A stretch of DNA of 52,354 nucleotides, taken from contig CALWTR010000014.1 of NCBI GenBank assembly GCA_944384525.1, forward strand, positions 1-52,354, given 5' to 3'. The stretch's first letter is position 1, and each line of letters starts with the position of its first letter. Shown in pieces: positions 27,233-36,631 of this stretch. The notes under the pieces are model-generated. The model was not told where the DNA came from, searched no databases, and worked only from the letters and a program-made list of their open reading frames with translations. The position numbers were made by a program, and so were the translations under genes. The DNA is from an uncultured Clostridia bacterium. GTDB taxonomy: Bacteria; Bacillota; Clostridia; Oscillospirales; CAG-272.

Positions 27233-27255
27233 ACCGCGCGGTCTTTATACGCGCG
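27233..27255. terminator. GC-rich stem-loop between rimO and pgsA
   Basis: CCGCGCG and CGCGCGG arms with a 9-nt loop; no strong T-run on the - strand. Possibly a weak terminator or a processing hairpin. Confidence 0.35.
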
Positions 27256-27313
27256 GCATATAAAGCATATATGCGCTGTACAGGTATAAGTATTACACGC
27301 AAATAAGCGGCGT

Positions 27314-28639
27314 TTATTCTTCGAGCGTTCCTACCAGGTCGTAATCGACGGCCTCCTCGATCCTTACGTTCACGAATCTGCCCTCTTCTATTCTCTTCGG
27401 CGCTCTGAAATATATCTTGCCGTCTATATCCGGAGCATCCGCATATGAGCGTCCGTAATGTATTCCGGCGGCGGAGTCATAACCCTCACACAGCACGGTG
27501 AAGTTCTTTCCTACCGCGCCGGCGCTCAACTCCTCAGCTACCGTGAGCTGGGTACGCATTATCGTGTCATATCTGTCCTGCTTTGTCTGCTCGTCCACGG
27601 CACCGTCCATAAGTGCCGCGGCGGTCCCCTCCTCGGGAGAGAAGATAAATGCTCCGAGTCTCTCAAATTTTGTCTTCTTGACAAACTCGCAGAGCTCCTC
27701 AAAATCCTCTTCGCTCTCTCCGGGGAACCCGACCATTACCGTCGTCCTAAGCACTATTCCCGGAACGCGGCTGCGGAGGCGCCGTATGGTATCGCGTATC
27801 AACGCTCCGTCGCCGTGGCGGTTCATCGCAGAGAGCACATGGTCGGATATATGCTGTATCGGTATATCCATATATTTGAGCAGACGGGGATTCCCTGCCA
27901 GCTCGTCTATAAGGTCGTCGGTTATCTTATCCGGATAACAGTACAGAAGTCTTATCCATGGGATCTGCGTTGCCGAGCATATTGCGCGCACGAGCTTTGC
28001 AAGACTGTATTCTCCGTATATATCGAGCCCGTACCTTGATGTATCCTGCGCTATAAGGTTGAGTTCCTTTACACCCAGACGCTCAAGATCCTTAGCTTCC
28101 TCGACTATATCCTCTATTCTCCTGCTCCTGAACCCGCCGCGTATCAACGGTATCGCGCAGTATGAACAGCGGTTGTCACATCCCTCAGCTATCTTAAGAT
28201 ATGCCGTATATTCCGGAGTCGTAAGTACTCTGTCGCCGCCGAGCCGGGACTTCTCTTTATCGCGGAAAGAGGAGTACTTCTCCCCTCTCAGCGCAGCGTC
28301 CACCGCGTCGCATATATCGTCGAGTGAGCCGACCCCTATCAGCGCGTCTACCTCAGGCAACTCCCTGAATATCTCTTCACGGTACCTCTCTGCAAGACAG
28401 CCAGCGGCAATTATCGCACGCAGAGAGCGGTTCTTCTTGAGCCACCCGAGATCGATTATACTGTCTATCGACTCCTGCTTCGCGCTCTCTATGAATCCGC
28501 ACGTATTTATAACTATAACGTCCGCCTCGGTCTCGTCCGGAGTTATCTCATGACCCGCGCTGACGAGTTTGTGGAGCATTACCTCCGTATCTACGAGGTT
28601 CTTCGAGCATCCGAGAGACACAAAACCTATTTTCGCCAT
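27314..28639 (-). CDS. rimO: Ribosomal protein S12 methylthiotransferase
   Basis: Radical-SAM enzyme adding a methylthio group to an Asp of ribosomal protein S12. 441 residues. The UPF0004 domain has three Cys (KIGFVSLGCSKNLVDTE, INTCGFI, AAGCLAERY) for the second Fe-S cluster; the radical-SAM CxxxCxxC reads CDNRCSYC; a TRAM domain ends the protein. It closely follows the membrane-protein gene. Confidence 0.96.
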   Translation of the reverse strand: MAKIGFVSLGCSKNLVDTEVMLHKLVSAGHEITPDETEADVIVINTCGFIESAKQESIDSIIDLGWLKKNRSLRAIIAAGCLAERYREEIFRELPEVDALIGVGSLDDICDAVDAALRGEKYSSFRDKEKSRLGGDRVLTTPEYTAYLKIAEGCDNRCSYCAIPLIRGGFRSRRIEDIVEEAKDLERLGVKELNLIAQDTSRYGLDIYGEYSLAKLVRAICSATQIPWIRLLYCYPDKITDDLIDELAGNPRLLKYMDIPIQHISDHVLSAMNRHGDGALIRDTIRRLRSRVPGIVLRTTVMVGFPGESEEDFEELCEFVKKTKFERLGAFIFSPEEGTAAALMDGAVDEQTKQDRYDTIMRTQLTVAEELSAGAVGKNFTVLCEGYDSAAGIHYGRSYADAPDIDGKIYFRAPKRIEEGRFVNVRIEEAVDYDLVGTLEE

Positions 28640-28693
28640 ATCAAATCCCCTATATCATTGCTGTCCTCTCAAGCGGCATACATAACGGAATAC

Positions 28694-29221
28694 TCATCGC
28701 TTGAGAAATTTTTCTACTCGCTCCCGGTACTTCAGGTTATATATGATCACAAGCCTGGTAATAAGAAGGTCATAGATCAAAAACGTGAAGTTCATCAGCA
28801 GGTACAGTCCGGCTTTTATCCAAATATTTTCGGCCCCGAAAAACTCTATCCCCAGCACGAACTCTGTAAGCGCTATCATCGCTATGAGCAGAGCGTTAAA
28901 AACAACCAGCTTAAGGATCCGGGACAGCCATCGCGGTATACGCTCCAGATAATCTTTCAGAATCGGATAGACACCACCGAACACCGCATACTCAAGCCCC
29001 ACGCTCTTTGAGGGGAGCAGCAGAAGTGCGAGCAGCGATGTGCATATCCAAACCAACCAATTATACGGAGCTCCTATCTCTATGTGGACGAATACCACCA
29101 CCAGAGACGCGATCGCCACGACCGTCAGGTCGACCGTCTGTATCAGAGAGCCCAGCAGAAGTATGACTATACTGACCGCGCAGGAAAGCGCGCTTACAGT
29201 CATTTTTTTCGTTCTTTTCAT
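28694..29221 (-). CDS. Multi-pass membrane protein of the J-domain/DUF5685 cluster
   Basis: 175 residues from the ATG at 29221, which overlaps the J-domain stop by 4 bp (ATGA); the in-frame upstream start would lie inside that gene. About five hydrophobic helices, with the opening [20 protein letters not shown] and the pair [11 protein letters not shown] / [15 protein letters not shown]. The architecture recalls ECF-type substrate-binding membrane proteins, but no energising-subunit motif is nearby. Function unknown; translational coupling links it to the J-domain gene. Confidence 0.7.
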   Translation of the reverse strand: MKRTKKMTVSALSCAVSIVILLLGSLIQTVDLTVVAIASLVVVFVHIEIGAPYNWLVWICTSLLALLLLPSKSVGLEYAVFGGVYPILKDYLERIPRWLSRILKLVVFNALLIAMIALTEFVLGIEFFGAENIWIKAGLYLLMNFTFLIYDLLITRLVIIYNLKYRERVEKFLKR

Positions 29222-29898
29222 ATGCAGCGTATAAGATCGCCGCCGCAGCATTCGCACAGACAGTCAGCACATATCAAAGATGTACATACATCCAAAGTGC
29301 TGCAGCCACCGCTCCTTCTGTACTGTCCGTCCGGACCCGCTCCGTACGCTGAGCCGTATTTGCCGGCGCGGGAGTTGAACATTTCCTTTGCCTTCTGATA
29401 CTCGTAATTCGAAGGATCCATATCGCAGGCTATAGATAACTCGCGCATAGACTCATTCACATATCCGCGGCGCATCAAAATTATGCTTTTAAGATAATGC
29501 CATTCCGCCACTCTCGACGCCTCCGGCACTGCGGAAAGCCGCTTCTCCGCATCGGAAAAACGGTTGTCGTTTATCATATGGCGTATCTCGGCGTACTCCT
29601 TGTTATAGGTACCTCCGTTTCCGGTGCTGTAACCATAACCGTAATTGCCGTAGCTGTAATTACCGTAACTTCCGGAGCCATAGCTGTCTTTTTGACCTGC
29701 ACCGGACGCGCGCTCCTTCTGTATCTGGTCATACGCCGCGTTTATCTCCTGCATCTTCTCGTTGGCGAGATCCTTCAGCGGATTGTTTTCTCCGTAGTTG
29801 TCGGGATGATATTTTTTGGCGAGAGCGCGGTATGCCTCCTTGATCTCGTCATCGCTGGCGTTTCTGGAAACGCCCAAAACCTTATAAGGATCGTTCAT
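29218..29898 (-). CDS. J-domain protein with Cys-rich C-terminal tail
   Basis: 226 residues. A J domain occupies about 1-65 ([30 protein letters not shown], with HPD intact), so it should stimulate an Hsp70/DnaK ATPase. It lacks the DnaJ zinc finger and substrate-binding domains. A Gly/Tyr/Ser-rich linker ([12 protein letters not shown]) follows, then a helical TPR-like stretch, and the last ~28 residues hold eight Cys ([21 protein letters not shown]). The gene overlaps the DUF5685 3' end by 17 bp. The tail could bind metal or be lipidated (inference). Confidence 0.85.
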   Translation of the reverse strand: MNDPYKVLGVSRNASDDEIKEAYRALAKKYHPDNYGENNPLKDLANEKMQEINAAYDQIQKERASGAGQKDSYGSGSYGNYSYGNYGYGYSTGNGGTYNKEYAEIRHMINDNRFSDAEKRLSAVPEASRVAEWHYLKSIILMRRGYVNESMRELSIACDMDPSNYEYQKAKEMFNSRAGKYGSAYGAGPDGQYRRSGGCSTLDVCTSLICADCLCECCGGDLIRCI

Positions 29899-30748
29899 CT
29901 GTTTTTCCTTTACCGTTTATTGTATCAAGTCTTTTTATAAGACCCATGTATATGATATTTTTAATTATGTTTATGACTATAGGGTGTTTCTCCGGGAACA
30001 GATCCACCGCCCTCTCGATCCCCTCACATTCAAGGATGAGAGCGACGCGTATATCATTTCTCACGCTGTCTGAAAGGCCTCCGTCTCCGTAAGTTAAGCG
30101 GAACGGATTGTAATTATTCTCACGAACGTCTTTTTCATAGTCGTCAAGAGCATCCGCTATATATATAAATTTCCCGAGATGAAATCCGCATTCATAAAGC
30201 AGGAGCGCGTCATTTCCATCGACGCCGCACTTAAAGACCTCACCGAGCAGACGGCCGAACACCTCCGCCGGACGGTCAGCCTCGGCACACCCGGCTCCCT
30301 CGAGCGCAGATATCTCCTTAAGTCCTTCGCTTACGATAACGTCAAGTTCACCGATATCGGCAAGACGTTTTGCATGAGCTATGACCGGATGTATAGAATA
30401 TCTCGTCAGCTTACCGAAAAAGCTCTTGTCTTCGATATCGTCGAGATTTTTATAGTACGCAAGCGACGCAAACGCGCGCGCTGAATAATCTATCGCCGGG
30501 GAGGACTTCAGCATCGTTCTCTTTCTGGTCGGATGAGCTATGCATCTTCTGAGCTCGGCCTCCGGCTCCTCATCGGAAAACGCCATTCTTGCAAGAGCTA
30601 AAAAGACCGCGTCATAGTTCAGAAACGCATTTGACAACACACCGGTATTCTTTTTCATACTACGGCAAAGACCGCAGTAAACAGCACGGTAAAACTCGTA
30701 TTCCTTTACGAGCAGCTCGGGCTGGTATGGCTTGACATAACCGAACAT
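29882..30748 (-). CDS. DUF5685 family protein
   Basis: 288-residue, mostly helical protein recognised as DUF5685 by [12 protein letters not shown] and [10 protein letters not shown] at the N terminus. Candidate metal site: C25 and C28 (CGLC) with C69 and H72 (CIAH). Two Asp-rich motifs, DDIED (103-107) and D199..DDYEKD (202-207) within [16 protein letters not shown], resemble the paired motifs of squalene/phytoene synthase-type enzymes. No signal peptide. It is first in the operon after a good promoter, with a strong RBS (gaggggag). Enzymatic activity is unproven. Confidence 0.82.
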   Translation of the reverse strand: MFGYVKPYQPELLVKEYEFYRAVYCGLCRSMKKNTGVLSNAFLNYDAVFLALARMAFSDEEPEAELRRCIAHPTRKRTMLKSSPAIDYSARAFASLAYYKNLDDIEDKSFFGKLTRYSIHPVIAHAKRLADIGELDVIVSEGLKEISALEGAGCAEADRPAEVFGRLLGEVFKCGVDGNDALLLYECGFHLGKFIYIADALDDYEKDVRENNYNPFRLTYGDGGLSDSVRNDIRVALILECEGIERAVDLFPEKHPIVINIIKNIIYMGLIKRLDTINGKGKTDERSL

Positions 30749-30846
30749 TCCCCGCTCCCCTCAGAAACCGGCACGTACGGCGCCGGGACTTCCATCATGA
30801 CCGTCTGACACTGCTTTACTGATATATACCGGTCAATATCTGTTTT

Positions 30847-30875
30847 ATTATATCATAATAAAAATATTTTTTCAA
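30847..30875 (-). promoter_or_regulatory. Promoter of the DUF5685/J-domain operon
   Basis: On the - strand TTGAAA (30870-30875), a 17-nt spacer and TATAAT (30847-30852). Confidence 0.85.
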
Positions 30876-31107
30876 TCCCGCTCCGCGCAAATTAACCTGT
30901 ATACTGTCAATTGTTCTCCGTTTGTTCAAACACACGTCGATGTGTGCTTGCATCCATGTCCTCAAAATGGTCGCTTTTTCATATTTTAGTCAATATTTTA
31001 TCGAAAAATATCAACTATTTGTTTATAGTTTTTTAATAATATTTACAATTTATACATAAATATTTAACATAGCTGTTGTATACTTGAGTCAGAAAGGAAT
31101 TTGCATT

Positions 31108-31329
31108 ATGAGAAAAAAGAGCTTGTTGTTCCTGCTTATCATGACAGTACTTCTCGCGATCTGCGCGATAGTTGTCTGTGCAATACCGGAGCTCGGTCAC
31201 ACAGAAAAAGCGGGCTCCAACATAGATCGCGGACTTATACTCATCATAATTTCCGCAGTTGAGGCGGTCGGAATAATTGCCGTAACGGTAGTTGCAGCCG
31301 TGAGGTTCGGATTTTCAAAAAAGCGCTGA
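31108..31329 (+). CDS. Small two-helix membrane protein
   Basis: 73 residues from the ATG at 31108 (gaaagg upstream, better than the TTG at 31084). Two hydrophobic helices, about 5-28 and 46-67, separated by a polar loop (GHTEKAGSNIDRG), ending in KKR. No family recognised. The stop codon lies within the 30-bp palindrome that follows. The ~330-bp gap on its 5' side is AT-rich and holds the divergent DUF5685 promoter. Confidence 0.65.
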   Translation: MRKKSLLFLLIMTVLLAICAIVVCAIPELGHTEKAGSNIDRGLILIIISAVEAVGIIAVTVVAAVRFGFSKKR

Positions 31330-31350
31330 TTTCCCGGGAAATCAGCGCTT
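31321..31350. terminator. 30-bp perfect palindrome, bidirectional terminator
   Basis: AAGCGCTGATTTCCC and its exact complement, flanked by an A-run (31315-31322) and a T-run (31349-31353). It serves the small membrane protein (+) and tpiA (-), which converge here. Its core is a Noc-binding sequence, entered separately. Confidence 0.85.
31329..31342. promoter_or_regulatory. Noc-binding site (NBS) match
   Basis: ATTTCCCGGGAAAT, identical to the 14-bp core of the Bacillus Noc-binding sequence, and the only copy I find in the window. A Noc-like gene lies 4.3 kb away. Noc dimers bind such palindromes and spread as CTP clamps on DNA. Confidence 0.7.
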
Positions 31351-31356
31351 TTTCTC

Positions 31357-32112
31357 TTAGTTTGCAGCTTTTACGATAGCGGTGAATTTATCAGTCTTAA
31401 GGGATGCACCGCCTATGAGACCTCCGTCAACATTCGGCTTGGAAAGCAGTTCCGCCGCATTTGAGTCATTCATGGACCCGCCATACTGGATGACTATATC
31501 CTCGGATGCTTTTGCGGAATAAATTTTTCCGATCACACTGCGTATTACCCCGCAGGTCTCGTCCGCCTGCTCCGGAGTCGCGGTAAGGCCGGTACCTATA
31601 GCCCATACGGGCTCGTATGCTATTATTACTCTTGAGAGCTGATCCTCGCTGACTCCGGCAAGGTCGAGTTTGGTCTGCATCGAAACGACCTCATCGGTTA
31701 TCCCGGCAAGGCGCTGTTCCTTGACCTCGCCGAGGCACAGGATGACTTTAAAGCCTGCTGCAAGCGCCGCTTTTACCCGGAGATTTACCGTCTCATCCGT
31801 CTCTCCGAAATACTGTCTGCGCTCAGAGTGACCTATAACGACATATTCCGCGCCGGCTTCCTTGAGCATATCCGCGCTTATCTCCCCGGTATATGCGCCG
31901 CTCTCCTTGAAATGTATATTCTGTGCGCCTATCTTTATGTTGGTACCCTCAGCCGCTTCAGCCGCAACAGCTATATCCACGAACGGTACGCAGAGTACTA
32001 TATCGCATTTGTCCCGCCCCTTTACCATCGGAGAGAGCTCTTTTATAAATGCTTTTGTCTGAGACGGGGTCATGTTCATCTTCCAGTTCCCCGCAATCAC
32101 GGTCCTTCTCAT
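31357..32112 (-). CDS. tpiA: Triosephosphate isomerase
   Basis: Interconverts glyceraldehyde-3-phosphate and dihydroxyacetone phosphate. 251 residues. Active-site motifs: GNWKMN (Lys), VIGHSERRQYFGE (His), AYEPVWAIGTG (Glu), and the phosphate-binding QYGGSM and GGLIGGASL. It follows pgk on the same strand and probably shares its promoter. Confidence 0.97.
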   Translation of the reverse strand: MRRTVIAGNWKMNMTPSQTKAFIKELSPMVKGRDKCDIVLCVPFVDIAVAAEAAEGTNIKIGAQNIHFKESGAYTGEISADMLKEAGAEYVVIGHSERRQYFGETDETVNLRVKAALAAGFKVILCLGEVKEQRLAGITDEVVSMQTKLDLAGVSEDQLSRVIIAYEPVWAIGTGLTATPEQADETCGVIRSVIGKIYSAKASEDIVIQYGGSMNDSNAAELLSKPNVDGGLIGGASLKTDKFTAIVKAAN

Positions 32113-32184
32113 TTTTTATCAAATCCTTTCAAATTTATCGTTGTGCCGGAGCGCGTGCGGCGCGGCGGCGTCATTACCGAAGTA

Positions 32185-32211
32185 CACCGGACGCATTTTC
32201 AGCGTCCGGTG
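32185..32211. promoter_or_regulatory. Intercistronic stem-loop between pgk and tpiA
   Basis: 10-bp perfect arms (32185-32194, 32202-32211) with a 7-nt loop. No T-run on the - strand, so more likely an mRNA stabiliser or processing site than a terminator. Confidence 0.55.
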
Positions 32212-32228
32212 CATCTATTTCAATTATA

Positions 32229-33431
32229 TCATTTATCCATAAGGCAGCTGATGCCGGGAAGATCCTTGCCCTCGAGGAACTCGAGCGATGCTCCGCCGCC
32301 GGTGGATATGTGAGTTATTTTATCTGCGAAACCGAGCTGCTCGCATGCTGCCGCGGAATCTCCGCCTCCGACTATCGTAACGGCATCGCTCTCGGCAAGC
32401 GCCTTTGCTACCGCGATAGTGCCTTTAGCCAGCGTCGGGTTCTCAAATACTCCCATAGGTCCGTTCCATACAACGGTCTTGGCATTCTTTACTGCATCTC
32501 CGAACATCTCCGCGCTCTTCGGACCGATATCAAGTCCCTCCATATCAGCGGGGATCTTGTCGGAATCAACGTACTTGACGTCTATCGGCGCATCTATCGG
32601 ATCCGGGAACCCGGCAGCGACAGCGGTATCTACGGGGAGCAGGAGCTTTACGCCTTTTTTCTCCGCCTTATCCATCATATCGCGGCAGTAATCTATCTTA
32701 GTCTCGTCAAGGAGCGACTTGCCGACTCCGTAACCTTTAGCAGCAAGGAAAGTGAATGCCATGCCGCCGCCGATTATAAGCGTATCGACCTTGCCGAGGA
32801 GGTTGTCTATGACATTGAGTTTGTCTGCGACCTTGGCTCCGCCGAGGATAGCAACGAAAGGACGAGTCGGATCGGCAAGCGCCTTGCCCATGACACCTAT
32901 CTCTTTCTGGATCAGGTATCCGCATACAGCCGGGATATAATCAGCTACGCCGGCAGTCGATGCATGCGCTCTGTGAGCCGCACCGAACGCATCGTTGACA
33001 AATATATCGGCAAGCGAAGCAAGCTCCTTGGAGAATTCGGGATCGCACTTTTCCTCGCGCGGGTCAAAACGCGTGTTCTCGAGGAGTATGACATCTCCGT
33101 CCTTCATTGCAGCGGCCTTTGCCTTTGCGTCCTCACCGCATATATCCTTGCAGAGCTCGACCTTTTTGCCGAGGAGCTCAGTCAGCTTTTCGGCAACGGG
33201 CGCGAGCGTATATTTCATGTTTACAGTCCCCTTCGGCTTGCCCATATGTGAGCAGAGGATTACCTTTGCACCCTTGCCCATGAGATACTTTATAGTGGGA
33301 AGCGCCTCGACGATCCTCTTGTCCGAGGTGATGACGCCGTCCTTAAGGGGCACGTTGAAGTCACAGCGGACAAGAACACGCTTGCCGCCGACCTCGATAT
33401 CTTCGATGGTCTTCTTGTTATACTTGTTCAT
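32229..33431 (-). CDS. pgk: Phosphoglycerate kinase
   Basis: ATP-forming glycolytic kinase. 400 residues. Markers: [14 protein letters not shown] at the N terminus, [40 protein letters not shown], the nucleotide-site WNGPMGVFE and GGGDSAAA, ending in [17 protein letters not shown]. The upstream glycolytic gene gapA is not in the window. Confidence 0.98.
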   Translation of the reverse strand: MNKYNKKTIEDIEVGGKRVLVRCDFNVPLKDGVITSDKRIVEALPTIKYLMGKGAKVILCSHMGKPKGTVNMKYTLAPVAEKLTELLGKKVELCKDICGEDAKAKAAAMKDGDVILLENTRFDPREEKCDPEFSKELASLADIFVNDAFGAAHRAHASTAGVADYIPAVCGYLIQKEIGVMGKALADPTRPFVAILGGAKVADKLNVIDNLLGKVDTLIIGGGMAFTFLAAKGYGVGKSLLDETKIDYCRDMMDKAEKKGVKLLLPVDTAVAAGFPDPIDAPIDVKYVDSDKIPADMEGLDIGPKSAEMFGDAVKNAKTVVWNGPMGVFENPTLAKGTIAVAKALAESDAVTIVGGGDSAAACEQLGFADKITHISTGGGASLEFLEGKDLPGISCLMDK

Positions 33432-33484
33432 TTTTATATCTCCCTTGCAGATTTAATATTTTATATTATTTCGCAGTTACTGGT

Positions 33485-33513
33485 ATTGTAACACAAAATT
33501 TGTATTTAGTCAA
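33485..33513 (-). promoter_or_regulatory. Promoter of pgk-tpiA
   Basis: On the - strand TTGACT (33508-33513), a 17-nt spacer and TACAAT (33485-33490). Confidence 0.82.
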
Positions 33514-33601
33514 GAAAAATATGTCATTATCTCATATATTTGCCTCTTTTCCTCCAAAGGCGATCTTCTGACTTTTGACGCGTCCGCTCCGGATGCCGGC
33601 G

Positions 33602-33630
33602 TTGACAAAAATCCGCTTTTCTGCTAAAAT
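33602..33630 (+). promoter_or_regulatory. Promoter of rsmG
   Basis: TTGACA (33602-33607), a 17-nt spacer and TAAAAT (33625-33630), 53 nt before the chosen start. Confidence 0.85.
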
Positions 33631-33682
33631 CAGTAAGCAGACGCCGATAGAAAAGGTACCGGCAGGAAAGAGGCTTTTAAAA

Positions 33683-34417
33683 ATGATCGACGCAAAAAAT
33701 TTTCGCGCCGAGCTATCCCGTATATTTGGAGAAAACGGGCTCGGCTCCATGCTCAGCTTCGGCAAAGCGGACAAATTGCTCGCGCTGACGGAGCACCTGA
33801 CAGCGGAAAACGAAAAATACAATCTCACTGCTATAACCGATCCTATAAAAATAATACTGAATCACTACGCCGATTCAGCGACAATACTGAAATTCATCCC
33901 AAAGGGCTCAAAGATCATAGATATCGGTTGCGGCGCCGGATTTCCGTCACTTCCGGCGGCTATACTGCGCGATGACCTGAACATCACCTCGATAGACTCC
34001 ACAGCGAAAAGGATCGAATTTGTAAAGAGCGCGGCGGAGATATGCGGGCTCTCCAACCTGAGCGCGGAATGCATGAGAGCTGAGGACGGAGGCAAAGACA
34101 CGCAGATGCGTGAGCGATTCGACATTGCGGTGTCGCGCGCAGTCGCCGAGCTTCGCATCCTATCGGAGCTGACACTCCCGTATGTAAAGGTCGGAGGCTG
34201 TCTGATAGCCATGAAAGGCAGAAATGCGGAAAATGAGGCGCGCGACGCAAAAAGGTCGATATCAATGCTCGGAGGCGAGCTGAAAGCCGTGGAAAACGCG
34301 GAGGTCCGCGGCGGTGAGGAACTGCTCGAGCACCGCGCAGTGATCATATACAAAAAATCAAAGACCCCTTCCGCATATCCCCGTCCGTACGCACAAATAT
34401 CCAAAAAACCGCTGTAA
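33683..34417 (+). CDS. rsmG: 16S rRNA (guanine527-N7)-methyltransferase
   Basis: SAM-dependent methyltransferase acting on 16S G527. 244 residues from the ATG at 33683 (RBS aggaaagagg); upstream in-frame starts lie before the promoter or RBS. Markers: ENEKYNLTAITDP.KIILNHYADS, the SAM loop DIGCGAGFPSLPAAI, and VSRAVAELRILSEL.LPYVK.GG. In Bacillus rsmG precedes noc; here a lipid-kinase gene on the other strand lies between them. Confidence 0.97.
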   Translation: MIDAKNFRAELSRIFGENGLGSMLSFGKADKLLALTEHLTAENEKYNLTAITDPIKIILNHYADSATILKFIPKGSKIIDIGCGAGFPSLPAAILRDDLNITSIDSTAKRIEFVKSAAEICGLSNLSAECMRAEDGGKDTQMRERFDIAVSRAVAELRILSELTLPYVKVGGCLIAMKGRNAENEARDAKRSISMLGGELKAVENAEVRGGEELLEHRAVIIYKKSKTPSAYPRPYAQISKKPL

Positions 34418-34434
34418 GACAAGCAAAAAAGTAT

Positions 34435-34468
34435 GCCCCGGCGAAAATTTCGCCGGGGCTAGTTTTTT
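34435..34468. terminator. Bidirectional terminator
   Basis: GCCCCGGCGAAA/TTTCGCCGGGGC stem with A-run and T-run flanks, between the converging rsmG and lipid-kinase genes. Confidence 0.85.
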
Positions 34469-34479
34469 CATTTCTTCAG

Positions 34480-35370
34480 TCAAGAGAATATATTTATCTT
34501 CCTTCTCAGAACGGATATTTCCGCGTGATCGACGTTCTCGTAGCATTCTCCGTCCAATGTCCAGCTGACCTTTTCCCCGATAGAGAAAATTATATCGCTA
34601 GCCTTAACAAATATGAATCTCGGATCGGAAAAATTGGTGTCAGATATCCCGCGAACTATCGCATGAAAATCCTCCGCCGTATTCGGAAAGCGCACCAGCG
34701 TCACCTCAAAGAGCCCGTCCCCGTTTTCTACAGCGTCCTCCTTAAGCTTGATTATCCCGCCTATGGATGTGGAATTAGACACGGAGCAGAACGCGTAATC
34801 ATCCTCATAAAGCTTTCCGTCCACATATATACGGGCGTGTATCGGCTTTATTTTTGAAAAATTTTTGAGCGCCTCTATTATGTAGGCCGCATGCCCCAGC
34901 GTATTTTTGAGATGCTGCGGAGCGCTGTATGAGGCTGACGTAAACGCGCCGAAAGAAGCAATATATGTAAAATATCGGTCGCTGTTTATCATGCCGACGT
35001 CGATCGGATTCACCCTGCCTGAGCAGATGACCTTTGCCGCGGCGTTTACATCGGTAGGTATCCCGGCACTCTCCGCAAAATCATTGGTGCTGCCGCACGG
35101 TATATAGCCGACCGGTATTTTGTCGTTACCCGCAGAGACAAGCCCGCTTATGACTTCATTCAGCGTACCGTCGCCGCCGGAACAGATGACCGCGTCGAAT
35201 CCGGCGGCGTTCTGTTCAACATATTCCCGCGCGTGCCTTTTTCTCTCCGTCATAACAACAGAACAGACTATCCCGGATGCGGAAAGCGTCGCCAGTATAT
35301 CAAACAACGCGCTTTTTATCTTCATCCTCCCGGAGACCGGATTTACAATAAACAGATATCTCTTAGCCAA
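34480..35370 (-). CDS. YegS/DagK-family lipid kinase
   Basis: Diacylglycerol/sphingosine-kinase-like ATP-dependent lipid kinase, cytosolic at the membrane face. 296 residues from a TTG at 35370 (cggaggg 5 nt upstream), giving AKRYLFIVNPVSGR at the N terminus; the further in-frame start at 35385 overlaps the RBS. Markers: VNPVSG, VICSGGDGTLNEVISGL, IPCGSTNDFAES, and PIDVG with ASFGAFTSASYSAPQ. Phosphatidic acid recycling is the likely role. Confidence 0.92.
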   Translation of the reverse strand: MAKRYLFIVNPVSGRMKIKSALFDILATLSASGIVCSVVMTERKRHAREYVEQNAAGFDAVICSGGDGTLNEVISGLVSAGNDKIPVGYIPCGSTNDFAESAGIPTDVNAAAKVICSGRVNPIDVGMINSDRYFTYIASFGAFTSASYSAPQHLKNTLGHAAYIIEALKNFSKIKPIHARIYVDGKLYEDDYAFCSVSNSTSIGGIIKLKEDAVENGDGLFEVTLVRFPNTAEDFHAIVRGISDTNFSDPRFIFVKASDIIFSIGEKVSWTLDGECYENVDHAEISVLRRKINIFS

Positions 35371-35443
35371 TTTGACCCTCCGCAAACTACAATATCAGCA
35401 ACACTCTGCCTACATATCGCTTTGACCCTGTTTTTACTTTAAC

Positions 35444-35472
35444 ATTTTATCACAGTTATTAACTAAAATCAA
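35444..35472 (-). promoter_or_regulatory. Promoter of the lipid kinase
   Basis: On the - strand TTGATT (35467-35472), a 17-nt spacer ending TGA (extended -10), and TAAAAT (35444-35449). Confidence 0.75.
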
Positions 35473-35645
35473 TAATACGGCGAATGTTTTGGAAAGGTAT
35501 TTATCCGAACGCACAGAAAAGATGTTTTTCAGGTTTTTAAGGCGAAGCAACATATAGCGACATATTTTTGCATTTCCGTGTGATAACATATTATTGCCCG
35601 GGTGTTGAAGCGCAGACGGGAATATCTGAAAGGCTGGTGTTGAAT

Positions 35646-36569
35646 ATGTCAATAGCTCTTTACAAATCCAAGGGAGAGACCGTGTTGCCTAAGGCGATAA
35701 CGGAAATGCTGTCTGACGAGGACAACGAGGATAATAAATTTTTTGAGATAATTTCCAGACCGCATGAAAATGTGACGGACAAGGTGTACGGCATACCCAC
35801 CGAGCTCATATTTGCGAACGCAATGCAGCCGCGGAGCAATTTTGACGAGGATTCTCTCAAATCTCTTGCCGACAGCATTTCGGTATACGGTATACTCCAG
35901 CCACTCACGGTAAGACAAGCCGGTGAGGAGCGGAGATATGAGCTGATAGCCGGAGAGCGCCGTCTCAGAGCGGCGAAAATGCTTGGACTTCCGACCGTGC
36001 CCTGCATTATAGTCAACGCAGACGAAAAGAAAAGCGCGGAAATGGCAATAATCGAAAATCTGCAGCGCCAGGATCTTAACATGTTCGAAGAGGCAAAAGC
36101 GATAAACGCTCTGTCGGAAAAATTCGGCATGACGCAGGAAAAAATAGCGGCAAGACTCTCTGTCAGCCAATCGTACATAGCCAACAAACTACGCCTGCTC
36201 AAATTTTCCCCGGAAATGATGAACGCTATCCTCGCATCCTCTCTCACCGAGCGTCACGCCCGTGCACTGCTGCGCATAAAAGACGAATACCTGCGCGAGG
36301 CGGCAATGAGAAAGATCATTGAGAAAGGAATGAATGTTGCCGCAAGCGAGGAGTATATAGAAAGCCTTATAACCGACGGCCTGCCGACCGGAGAGAAAAA
36401 GCAGAAGGTATACGGAGCCATCCGCGATCTGAAACTTTTCTACAATTCTCTTGACAACGCGCTCAATATACTGTCGCGCTCAGGCGCGGAAGTCGAGAGG
36501 ACCAGGAAAGACAGCGCCGAAGAAGTTGAGATCAACATAAAGATCAGAAAGAAAAACCAATATGACTGA
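35646..36569 (+). CDS. noc: Noc-type ParB/Spo0J family nucleoid occlusion protein
   Basis: CTP-dependent DNA clamp. 307 residues from the ATG at 35646 (gaaagg). Layout: ParB N domain with QPRSNFDEDSLKSLADSI, CTP-binding GERRLRAAK (103-111) and ENLQRQDL (138-144); HTH domain 162-186 with SQSYIANKLRLLK, then LTERHARALL (200-209). The Q..IANK and ERHARAL residues match Noc rather than Spo0J (which has RP..ANH and MGHGRTL). The C-terminal dimerisation part is short. No parA partner lies nearby, also as for Noc, and an NBS palindrome is 4.3 kb away. The Bacillus-type N-terminal membrane helix is not obvious. Confidence 0.85.
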   Translation: MSIALYKSKGETVLPKAITEMLSDEDNEDNKFFEIISRPHENVTDKVYGIPTELIFANAMQPRSNFDEDSLKSLADSISVYGILQPLTVRQAGEERRYELIAGERRLRAAKMLGLPTVPCIIVNADEKKSAEMAIIENLQRQDLNMFEEAKAINALSEKFGMTQEKIAARLSVSQSYIANKLRLLKFSPEMMNAILASSLTERHARALLRIKDEYLREAAMRKIIEKGMNVAASEEYIESLITDGLPTGEKKQKVYGAIRDLKLFYNSLDNALNILSRSGAEVERTRKDSAEEVEINIKIRKKNQYD

Positions 36570-36594
36570 CGCGTCTGTCAGGCGCATATAAAAA

Positions 36595-36627
36595 GGACTG
36601 CCGCAGCTGCGGCAGTCCCATTTTTTT
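36595..36627. terminator. Bidirectional terminator after noc
   Basis: 24-bp perfect palindrome GGACTGCCGCAG/CTGCGGCAGTCC (36595-36618) with flanking A-run and a seven-T run; separates noc (+) from the acidic repeat protein (-). Confidence 0.88.
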
Positions 36628-36631
36628 GCTT

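Noticed and set aside
32049-33251. 400-codon + strand frame
   Set aside because: Antisense to pgk, which has all family motifs.
33602-36569. Replication origin near rsmG and noc
   Set aside because: Gene order recalls the Bacillus origin region, but no dnaA, parA or cluster of DnaA boxes is visible.
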